From Odontesthes bonariensis (taxonomy: Eukaryota; Chordata; Actinopteri; Atheriniformes; Atherinopsidae), in the NCBI RefSeq assembly GCF_027942865.1, contig NC_134515.1, forward strand, positions 24,574,227 through 24,638,226: 64,000 bases of DNA. Reading direction: 5' to 3'. The position numbers and the translations under genes are program-made. Positions 1 to 64,000 of this stretch are shown here, one piece after another. Every line of letters begins with the position of its first letter. Position 1 is the first letter of the stretch. Under the pieces are notes generated by a model, which saw only the letters and a program-made list of their open reading frames with translations, made no database searches and had not been told where the DNA came from.

Positions 1-399
1 GTTATTTTTCTTTTGTAAAAGCTGTTTGACAAGTTGCTTTGCATGTTGTGAAATCGAGCTAAGGGCAGGTAACCTTCACAGCCACTAGGCTTTATGATAG
101 ATGACAGCAACTGTCAGGTGAACCCTTTTGAGAGTGCTTTGAACTCGGTAAACAAGAGTTGAGGGTGAACTGCAACTCCGTTTTGTTTTGCACTGCCACT
201 ACTTTTCTCAGGTACAACGGAGAGAGCTTCCGAGTTAAGCAGAGTGCCATCAAAACGAAAAGGCTTAAAAGGCTGCAAAGAAGAACAGACCCAGGGCACA
301 AAAAAAAAAATGGCGAGAAACCCGACCGTCAGGAAAACATTGACAGACAACAGTGACTACAACACGACCCAGGATTTAAAAAAAAAATCATTTTTCTTT
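1..399. other. flank downstream of brpf1, no gene seen
   Basis: Short open frames only, with A/T homopolymer runs. No similarity recognised. Confidence 0.5.
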
Positions 400-405
400 T
401 TTATT
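400..405 (-). terminator. candidate poly(A) signal of brpf1
   Basis: The plus strand reads TTTATT, i.e. AATAAA on the minus strand, about 910 bases past the brpf1 stop. It is the first canonical hexamer I noticed downstream; cleavage would fall near 375-390. Confidence 0.45.
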
Positions 406-1314
406 AAACTTGGTTTTGTTTCTGTTTTTTTTTAATGCAATCTGTATATATAAAAGTTCTAAAGCCATCAGCCTGAAACTAACACAGACAGTGAGGCAAT
501 CGTGTTTCAGTTTAGTCCTCATTATTGACCGACTAGTGGCCCGTGTGACAGGTATATGTTAACAAAGGCATTAAAAAACAAAAACAGGAGACAGACAAAA
601 AAACACACCGCACAACAACATCTTGTGCAGTCGGAGTGATTTAGAAGTAGTCCATGATTAAACAATTGCGTGGATCTTGTTAACAAGAAGTCATTGGAAT
701 AAATTACAGTAACGTTGGTTTGCCCACATTCAGGCTGCAACAGTCTTTCTTTGTGCTCCTCTGACAAAAGATTAGACACTAGCACCAGGCCTTTCTTTTT
801 TTTTTTCTTCCTTTTGGAGAGAGGGGGTGTGTGAAGATGTGCTGGTGAGGTGGCGTTTCACAGCCATGTCTACAGTGTGTGCATTTACCATACCACACAT
901 GCATTTCCCTGTTCAAATGTACGATGACACGTGTGACTGTGTAAGCAGGACAGGGCGAGGCAGACTTGTGTATGCATCATGGTCTAATGCTATGCTCATT
1001 TTTTTTTTGGAGTCAGTATAACATTACCTCATTTTATCTTATTAAACATATATCGACCACATACAAAGGACTATTTCGATTCATGATTCCGAACATAGCA
1101 TATCGTCCACCGTTATTATCAATATCACCTTTTTTCAATTTACTTAAATACAATATTTTACACATCAGATTAAATAGGGCTTAGGGTGCATGAGCGTGCG
1201 AATCTTGGGGCCTAAGTAGTAGCTGCTTTTTCTCACTGGCACTGTTTTCTTTGCGATCCTGGACACGTACCAAGGACCAGGATATGGTTTCGGTGCGCAC
1301 ACGTGTGTTTGTGT
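406..1314 (-). other. brpf1: brpf1 3' untranslated region
   Basis: Begins directly after the stop codon and is AT-rich without a supported gene. The end is set provisionally by the AATAAA signal at 405-400 on the minus strand. Alternative polyadenylation upstream cannot be excluded. Confidence 0.55.
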
Positions 1315-10186
<8,872 letters not shown>

Positions 10187-10232
10187 TGTGCCAACAGCAG
10201 CTGCTGGGACAGAGAGTGTTTCAAGTTTACAT

Positions 10233-11794
10233 CTGAAACAGGAAAACACAAAGGGGGAAGCGTGATTTAAAAATGTACAAGTACAAAATACAGCACAATA
10301 CTGAGATACCTGGTTGGGTCATTTAATTGTTGCAGTTCAAAAAACACCAGAGTGGATATGATGTTGCCGCATGTGGTGCGGATCACCTAAATACTGTGCT
10401 TACTTAATTTGAGTATTTGCATTTTATGCTGATTAGTACCTCCATTTCATAACAGGTCAGGGAGAAGAATAGTAATTTCTCCATCCACTGCATTTGTTTG
10501 ACTTAGGTAAAGATTACTTTTAAGATGAGACACCATGAATGATAAAATGAGCTTTCCAAATACAATATTGTTGATAATAAATCCATACTTAAACACAAAG
10601 TTGCGGCTGAATCTAGGATTTTTCATGCAAGACATTACCAGGAGTATCTCCACATCACTGCATTGGTATTTTTTGTTTATGTACAGGAGCTGAATACTTC
10701 TTACAACACTTGTTATGGTCTAACCACGTGATCATGCCCCCCTTCTCCCAATGGGAGATAAATTGTTATGTTTTGTCTCCCAGTAGCAGGTGCAATTCAG
10801 GTCAACAGTTCTGATATTTACTAAGTTTAACCATGTTGGGCAAACAGGCGAGGAAACGGTCACACAGCTGACTGTACGTTGGCGCTCGTTAACATCCCAT
10901 GGAAGCAGCAGCAGAGAACAACTGGACAAACAAAGCAACATTGCACTGGCTTGGAACCTCTCGGGACAACCACATACAACACATTTTAAACCAGCTAACG
11001 TTAGCGTTAGCATTTTGCTGTTGTTTACCCCACACAATGAAATACTGCTGCAAGCGCTATTAGCCAACATGCTAACAGCAGCTACCAAACAACAACAACA
11101 TTAAGTCTCTTTCCAAAAAACACAGCTAAACGTAACTTGACCACTTAGCACATACACACGAAGTCATTTTATTGCCCTTTTTTCAATCTTCACTGTCGCT
11201 CAGTGTTTCACTTATTTCAGTAGACGTGTAATGCGCGTGTGAAACTGTAGCTGTGTTGACGGGTAAACGTTAGCTAAACAAAGACAGATGTAACGTAAAC
11301 GTTACAAAGCATTTCGATATTAGTAATAATAAATAGCACGAATAAAGAGCATTTGAAGTTACATACACTGCAGCCTGACTGTAACCATTCAGCCCCAGTG
11401 TTTCCCTCCATAATGACCTCACCCTGTGGATCCCAGATACTGTTCAGGAAAATGTCAGTTTAATGCATGATTGCATGACTACGGCATGATGTGTGTTCAG
11501 ATCTAGCACTCAAATTGAGACCCATTAACCAGCTGACGTTAGTTCCCCGCAGCGATCAATCTATGTGATGTTTTGCAGTATGAGGAAAATATCCAGGCTT
11601 GCTTGTTTTGCATAAGGGCTCTACTAACGTCACTTTGTGTTTTCAGGGCACAGTGGGTTAAGATGGAAAATTATAATTACCACAGAATCACGGCTGCAAA
11701 TAGTCCTCAACGGTCGAAATGTGAACGGAATTCCAAACAAAAGTAACGTTCAATGTTAACATTAGAGTTCATGGCTGACGTTTTAAACACTTAC
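10233..11794 (-). other. brpf1 first intron (predicted)
   Basis: Runs from a perfect GTAAGT donor at 11794-11789 to the pyrimidine-rich acceptor before 10232. Contains GCTAACGTTAGC-type motifs near 10996 and 11270 and no supported exon. Confidence 0.45.
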
Positions 11795-11980
11795 TACTCC
11801 ACGTTCCTCAAGAAAGACTGCGTGCTTCGGAAACCTCACAGCAGCTCAGGAGGGTTGCAGTTCGAATTTTAATTCATTAGATAATCCCAGAGGAGACCAC
11901 AGGAAGCGCAAGTACAGTGAGATGTTTTGAAACAGTATACTATCCAGATCATTTCATTGTGAGTGGAATAATTCAAGGAA
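11795..11980 (-). other. brpf1: predicted noncoding first exon of brpf1
   Basis: The minus strand reads GAACGTGGAGTA|GTAAGT, a consensus donor, roughly 1.6 kb upstream of the coding exon that begins with a good acceptor. The left edge is the donor; the transcription start (about 11.9-12.0 kb) is a guess from the promoter-like boxes beyond it. Confidence 0.35.
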
Positions 11981-12200
11981 CTCGGTCAGACAAAAGGGGC
12001 AACCATTGCTGTAACGCTGCGCCGTTGACACATTCGCCACGCAAAGCGCAAGAGCTCATTCAACGCATTTTAGATTGGATCAGATGGAGGGACGCAGTGG
12101 GCGGGACAACCCACTCTGATAGGTGGTTGAAGTTGAGATGAGTTAGCGGATTGGTTGGTAGAATTAGGATGGGCTGGGTCAGTAATTGGAGCTGATCCAA
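11980..12200 (-). promoter_or_regulatory. candidate brpf1 promoter
   Basis: Contains a GC box (GGGCGGG at 12099-12105) and several ATTGG boxes (inverted CCAAT, i.e. CCAAT on the minus strand) near 12074 and 12152. It sits just upstream of the predicted first-exon donor. No TATA box is evident. Inference only. Confidence 0.35.
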
Positions 12201-12838
12201 TCCAGCATAACCTATATCTCGGCTTTGGTACTAAAATAAAGCCTATGGTTAAATTTTGACAAAGTTTTTAGAATCCCAAAGATATCCTTGCAGCACCAAT
12301 TTACACCGGTTTTTTCTCCCCAATTTCTATTTACTATCGCGGTAGCTCCTTAATGTTGCGAATCTGTGACTTTGTATTAAAATGTCCGTAGTGCGGAAGG
12401 GTCTGGCCCTGTATGGTCAGCGGGCTTACCTTCTCGTTTATTCAAAGACATAGCAACTATTCGTCGGGAATTAAATGTTTCAGCATTTTTAAAAGTTCCA
12501 TGCAATATTAAACCGTAATCGTGAGAAATGGTACAATTAGTTATATAGACCATCCGAACAGGGGACAACAGGTGAACAGCGGTTTAAAAACAACAAATTA
12601 TAGAGATCACAATAAAACTACTCCCTGGTGATTTAAAACCCTTTTCCCCCCCCAAAAAAGCCAAGATTTTTTAAATGTTTAAATATTTTTTTGTCAAAAG
12701 TCCTAAATGTTTTAAAATAACAATAATAACATTATTAATTCCATCCAGCAATCTGAAAGAAAAAGGAATACAGGCCAAAAACTGAGAGAAGAAAAAAGGT
12801 TTTAGAAATAAAACAGACATACCATCAAGGACAAAATA
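12201..12838. other. intergenic spacer between wnk2 3' end and brpf1 promoter
   Basis: No gene, RNA or bounded repeat seen. Short open frames only. Confidence 0.5.
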
Positions 12839-12844
12839 TTTATT
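12839..12844 (-). terminator. candidate poly(A) signal of wnk2
   Basis: Plus strand TTTATT (AATAAA on minus). On the minus strand it is followed by a U/GU-rich stretch (TTTTGTCCTTGATGGTATG), a typical downstream element. A second candidate lies at 13770-13775. Confidence 0.45.
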
Positions 12845-15179
12845 TCTCTCTCAACATACAGTCTGTGATAAGAGTGCAGCAGGACAAGGTGGGGTGATGC
12901 AGCGGGACATACAGCAGGCAAAAGCAATCCCACACAGTTTAAATACAAGCCATTGACAATCGGAGCATACTCATCAGGATGCAGAGAGAAGTGATATGTG
13001 CAGAGGAAACTGAGTTTGGACTGCTCCCTCCTCTGTGCATTTCAGCTCTCCTTTTCTTTTCTTTAAGAAAAAAATAAAATAATAAATCACTGCATCTAAA
13101 TGAGTAGGCCAGGGATGGTTGTTCCCACTATTGCTCTCCACTCAGTATCAGCAAGGGAGGTTGAATATAACAGACCAGATACAAGTGACAGAGAACAGAA
13201 ATCTCTTACTATTGGAAGTATTTCACCAAAGCAGAAGACTCTGCATAATATCCTATAAAAGTCCAATTCAAACCGAATTGATGGAATAATATACATCAAA
13301 GCAACCCCTCATCCATCACCATTACCTCCTAAACAGTCAAAAACAAAATATACAAATACAAGCTACAAGAAAACTATACAATTCACAGCTTTGGCAGGAC
13401 CGGGGTGCAAGAACCTTTGTAATGGGTTGTAAAGATGTGACGTTGGCAACCATCTACTGATTCGTTGCTTTGTGGAACATTAAAGTTTGGCCATGCTTGT
13501 CAGTGATTTGAAAAAAAAAAAAAAAAAAAAAGTACAGGGGGGTGAAACCCACTTAGATATACAGTGCAACTCCAACATAGAATAAAGACGGACTGTATTA
13601 TTGTGCAAATCCCCACATCAAGTTTTATTTTAACTTTGCGATACGTTACTGAAAAAAAATGGGATAAAACAAGGCGGTCGTCAAAAGCAACCTGTGAAAT
13701 CAACACATCAATCTTTCACCAAGGCAATAACACAGCTTTTTAGGACATGTCCTTTGTTCATTTGAGTCTTTTATTCTTTCGCACCGCCATAGAGGAACAA
13801 AAAGCTTAACTGTACAGAGAATCATCTGGAAGAAATAGCAGCAATCCCCCCCAAATAAAAACATTACATAAGTTAGAAATATCAGACCTAAGTGGTGATT
13901 GCACTGAACATTTCACATACAGCGTAAGCTGAGTGCTAGCTAAGTTGAAAACATATTTAGCAGTGGTCATATTTCAAAGTTTGCCGGGTGGTTTGTAGTA
14001 TTTATACTTCGTCTTACTGTTGCTTGGTGATTTGTGACTTTGCTCAACTTTGCAGCTTTTTCCTGTTGCACACGTCAAAGATAAGGCTTGTGGCAAGGCC
14101 ACGGTCAAAGCTTTATGGAAGGGTTTAAATTGCACTTTTGAGCCTCAAGCCTTCACGTATTAATTGCTACATTCTCATCAAAACACTTCCAGAGGCATAT
14201 ACTGTGGACAGAACTATGTACAGTATATGTATGGCTCCGGACGCTGCCGTTCCTCTACAGCACTGCCAGCTGTCGCGCTGTCCAATGCATTGGTTGTCGA
14301 ATCAAAAAAAAAAGAAAGAAAGAAAAGAAAAGAGGCCGTGTCCAGCTGAACCATTTGACCCGAATGAGGGGATTTTGACTGCTGGCGTATATATATATAT
14401 ATATTTATTTATTTTTCCCCCGCATCGCTCAGTCGCACTTTTACAATTTGTTTCTGCAAGGCATCAGAACATCTCACCACTATGGCATTCCATCTGTCAC
14501 AGGGGTGAAAAGTAAACAAGAGTTAAAACATGATTCTACTTTTTAAATAAGAATATATGTCGTGTTAACAGTGCAGTACAAGAAGGGCATTCATATGTAA
14601 ACCAAAACATTTTCTGTAATGCGTTAAAAAAAAAACAAGGCCGCACTCAAGCTACCTTTAAAGAAAATAGCTTGGATGCAAAAGTGATTTCATTCAAAGA
14701 AAAAGAAAATAAATCAAATCAATGTTCAAGGCACTACATTCCTGCAAACATTTTACTCGTAAATACTGCTCTGTTTTTGAATACCAAGCCAATGGTATTT
14801 TGATTCCAATGTAGTGTTTAAAGTGTACGTAAAACAAAAAAGGCAAAAAGCAATGTGGAAAGTAACAAAGAACAGAGTGAAATGTTTTTTTTTTTTTGTG
14901 ACTGAATATAAAATGTCTTGTATGGCTGAGTTTAGTTCAGACCAAAGCCAAAAAGCACGAGGCATTCAGACGTACTTAACACGTACCGTATAGTATTCAC
15001 ACGCACGCACGCACGCACGCACAGCTTACTACAGATATATGTGTTGTGCAAAGAATACCAACACTTCATCATGTTATTTACAACAGACTATGTATAAGTG
15101 TGACTGGTGAAAAAAACCCAAAAAACAGCAGAGTGGAGTTGGACTATCCAGCAAACACAAACAAAATTTAGAAAGCAGA
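12839..15179 (-). other. wnk2: wnk2 3' untranslated region (predicted)
   Basis: About 2.3 kb of AT-rich sequence with poly-A/T runs, a (CACG)n repeat near 15000-15022 and a short TA run near 14386. Candidate AATAAA signals on the minus strand at 13775-13770 and 12844-12839; the latter is followed by a T/GT-rich stretch and is taken as the main end. Confidence 0.5.
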
Positions 15180-60758
<45,579 letters not shown>

Positions 60759-61274
60759 AGTGATTTAAAAGTTCAGTCACTTTGGTTTCCAGGTCACTCG
60801 TGCCATGGCTTCACTTTCCAAATGCAGATTTACAGATGAATACCTGCAGCGCCCACCCGGTGACGCAGTTTGCCAGCAAAGGCCCTTGACTGCACGGGGA
60901 TGGATGACATAGGCGAGATTTCAGATACAAGAGCTGCAAAAGAGACGTTGCCAGTTAGACAAACAAAATTCCAACGGTTTCTAATGTTTAGGGCACAGCT
61001 GAGGCCATCTACTGCCATGATGCGTGCCGATCATTTCAAAGACGAAGTTAGCTGGTGTCAATACATGCGGGTGGGTGACAAGCATGACAAGCCCGTGAAT
61101 TAACAACAATATTGTCTGCAGAAGCTGTCGTCCGTCAGGTGGACGACATACTAGCAAGCTGGTTGTAGCGAAACAACATAAGTTTAAAACAAGCTAATGT
61201 TTGCTAGCGTGAAATTACACTCAGCACACCAATGTTAATTGGTCCCCTGTCACCAATATTACAATTACACCAAA

Positions 61275-61328
<54 letters not shown>

Positions 61329-64000
61329 AACATGACATACCTTGCTTAAAAAGAGAAGAAGGCTGGGCAAACCACCCAGGTTAAACTTATGCTAACGATA
61401 CCAGAGGCGAACCTGTCGGGTCCAGTATTAAAAAAAAAAACCTCGCTAACGTTAGCCGACTATCCACGACAAAAGGTGGACTTTAAAAACGCCCTGTCTG
61501 AATATCATCCCCATTTCCACGCACAGGGGCGACCGCAATCACGGCAAAACAAATCCAGCTTCAGTTAGGGCTTTGCAAACTGAAAACAGACTCCATACTG
61601 AAGGGGGGAAATGACACGAATGTGTTGTATTTATCTCATGACAAGTCTTCGCATCCCTTTTTGCAGACCCAAATACATACGTCCCTCCACTGTTTCTTCT
61701 TCGTGGGTGCTGCGTGCAGAGCGTGTAGTTAAATACCACACAGGTCGCTTACGCGGGGATTTTTTTGTTTCCTTGTAGTCCCCTCGGTAATTAACTTAAA
61801 TGGACAACTGTTTTCGCTTGTCATCGCCTCTCTCCATTAGGTTCGGGAGCCGGTGAGGCTCTCAAATGTGTTTCCCATTCAGTTTGCTCGGCTCCACGCC
61901 CCTGGTAACGACTGAAAGGACTGTCCAATCACACGGCGCGCTGGGACACCACAGAGAGCCGACTCATCTTATTGTTGCAGCGTGCAATCCAGAGATTGAC
62001 ACATTTCTCAAATTAAAAGACCAAATCTGTGTTATTTGGAGACGGAATAAGTCAGTTACAAAGCCAACGATTATATCTCGTTAAATCTTAAAGTGTCTGT
62101 GAAATGTTTCTCCCGCCTATCAGAGCTATCCCGCTGTAATAGAAATGTTTCCAAAAAAGTTCAATTAAATTGAATTTGAAAAATCTAATAAAAATTCACC
62201 TATGTTGTGTCACCAAATTAGAACTTGGGCAACTGTTGCTTTCTTAAATACATGCTTGTCTGCAAGTCCTGTTATCCCTGTCTATTCAGCATTACACTTG
62301 GTGGCAGTTATTAGAGCTGCATCCTGCAGCTTAGGTGCACGAGCTCACTCGTGGAAAAATGATGAACAACAGCAGCGGCAACAGAGGAAGTGGGGTTGAG
62401 GTAAGGGTGATATTTCTTTTTTTTATGTCAAAGAAACACTAGGCTTTATATGTATAATTTTCTCAGCTGCCATTGTCGCTACTATTGCTGCATAGCACAC
62501 AACTGCAAAAATATAAGAAATGCTAGAAGTATATCTTGATGGAATATGTTCTCCCAAACAAATGTTTCTCATTCTTGCTTTCATGCAATCCCTTTTACAG
62601 TGAAGAATAGGTATATATGTATATGTACAATATGCATTGGAGATATGTGTTCATTATCCACAAAGAAGTCTAAAATAGTTCTAAATTGCTTGGATACATG
62701 AAGCAGCACTTTAAAAATGTGACTAAATTCAATGCAGGAGTCATGCAATTAATGTTTGTAAACTATTAGCTTTAAATTATTGCCAAGTCTTAGTTCACTC
62801 TCTGTAACCGATATTTGTCAGGGTGATTATTTTGTGTAAGCTGATGATGCTCAGCTATCCATCACCTGTGGTTTCTGCATTTTCATTCCACTTCGTATTT
62901 AAGCCCACTTCATCTATATGAAATGGGGAACTTTATGAGCACTGCAGTACAGACTTGATGCTCACTGATTTCATGTCCACACAGAAGCAGATCAATCTGC
63001 AAAAAACATTTAAACAGAGATCCTCACGTCTGCTGAAGGCACGCTGGGTCAGATGACATTCCGGTCCATCTGAGGAGTGAAGTATTGTTGGCACCTAAGT
63101 GGCCTTATAAATAAAGAATGGCCTCCTTTGTTTCCACTTCACCAGCCTAAATATACACATGTACACACACGCACACACACACAGTCTTACCTTTATATAA
63201 TGTCAACTTCACGCTACAACTAGAGAGCTGCAGGATAACTGTGATGCTTCCAGAGTGTTTATTAGGCCGATGGTTTATGTGGCAATTTAAGTTTCCATTT
63301 GACAAGTAATAACAGTATGCAGTCGCTCAGAGCCACATCCAGTGTGCAATATCAAGTTTTACAATGTAAGGGAATGGACTTCACTTTGTCGTCCCCCCCC
63401 CCCCACAGTCAATGTCTCAATAGCGCTATTTAATTTCAGGTGGATGGATGTGTGCATGTGTTTGGGTGTGTGTGATTGCAGAAGTAGGGAGGAGGAAGGG
63501 ATACCCTGGCTTCCAGAGATACTTCCTTATGACTGTCAGAGCTCAGCCAACAGATACAAAGTGTAATACCCTTACGCTCGATAAAATGGGCTATCTCATT
63601 TACAATGCCCCCCCACACACACACTCAGCATGTACCGATGAGCCAGGAATGAATTCATGATCGCTTTGTGGAATGACGATCTTATCTGCAGATGCTCCAC
63701 AGGCTTTTAATATCCTGATCTGTTTTACACTGAAATCCAACACCAATTGGATTCTGTGTCAGATTTCCGTACAGAGCTGGAACAATCTTGTGCTTTGGTC
63801 TTTTTTTCTGTCATTGGTTTTACAAAGCAGCCCTCTCTAGAACAACAGTGCGTTTCATTCTTTAAGTGCCATAGCTGGATCATGGACCCCCATCTGAAAC
63901 AGCCATGTTTGCTTTGCTCTGTGTGAGGCTGTAAAACTAAAAGCTCTACAGAGAATCATGGAAATTAGATTTACAGTTGGGTCGATCCTGATCTGGAAGA
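60759..64000. other. 5' flank and upstream region of wnk2
   Basis: 60759 to about 61900 should hold the wnk2 5' UTR and promoter; it has GCTAACGTTAGC at about 61446 and a moderately CpG-rich stretch near 61500-61950, but no TATA box or start site could be fixed. From about 62.0 kb to the end only short chance open frames and a C-run near 63393 are seen. Confidence 0.5.
61277..61316. repeat. (AT)20 microsatellite
   Basis: Uninterrupted AT run followed by a T-run, upstream of wnk2. Confidence 0.97.

Noticed and set aside
60840..60850. Donor-like GCTGCAG|GTATTC on the minus strand upstream of the wnk2 start
   Set aside because: Only about 85 bases separate it from the start codon with no acceptor between, so an intron there is unlikely; the 5' UTR is probably continuous.

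Overview
This window is vertebrate nuclear DNA, almost certainly from a teleost fish. It carries two multi-exon genes with GT-AG introns, both on the minus strand, whose proteins match vertebrate BRPF1 and WNK2 exon by exon. The introns are rich in fish-style DNA transposons, microsatellites and one young LTR element. No bacterial-style operons, CRISPR arrays, rRNA or tRNA genes were seen. All family identifications come from recalled protein motifs; no search was run.

Layout, left to right. (1) 1-1314: 3' untranslated and flanking sequence of brpf1, with a poly(A) signal near 400. (2) 1315-10186: brpf1, 15 coding exons on the minus strand, predicted 1,332 aa. It is the scaffold of the MOZ/MORF histone acetyltransferase complex: C2H2 finger, EPL1-like region, PHD-knuckle-PHD, bromodomain, PWWP. 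A probable noncoding first exon and promoter lie at about 11.8-12.2 kb. (3) 12.84-15.18 kb: long 3' UTR of wnk2. (4) 15180-60758: wnk2, 29 coding exons on the minus strand, predicted about 2,767 aa. It is a 'with no lysine' kinase with catalytic Lys in the glycine loop and Cys in subdomain II, two CCT-like (PF2-like) domains, an acidic KLHL3-type degron, an RFxV/I motif and a C-terminal coiled coil. Intron 1 (39.0-60.1 kb) is a large transposon-rich intron. (5) 60.76-64.0 kb: upstream flank of wnk2, with no gene that I can support.

Every splice junction was placed by hand from GT-AG sites, reading-frame phase and protein similarity; phases add up across both complete genes. A 45-nt microexon (16786-16830) was found this way. 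The central part of wnk2 has five consecutive exons (9-13) that all start and end in phase 0, so any combination can be skipped without a frameshift.

Mobile elements: a complete non-autonomous LTR retrotransposon (41648-44698, 5-bp target duplication, about 1% LTR divergence) with one repeat-rich ORF and no polymerase; a Harbinger-like element (36604-37331); three TTAA-flanked elements (15614-15923, 44792-45329, 52255-53971), one a foldback with a 34-bp perfect palindrome and one containing a LINE reverse-transcriptase fragment; and two less certain inverted-repeat elements (56739-57286, 58258-58644).

The two genes are in tail-to-head order: wnk2 is transcribed toward the brpf1 promoter, with roughly 0.7-1 kb between them. 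Nothing in the sequence shows a functional link between the chromatin regulator and the kinase.
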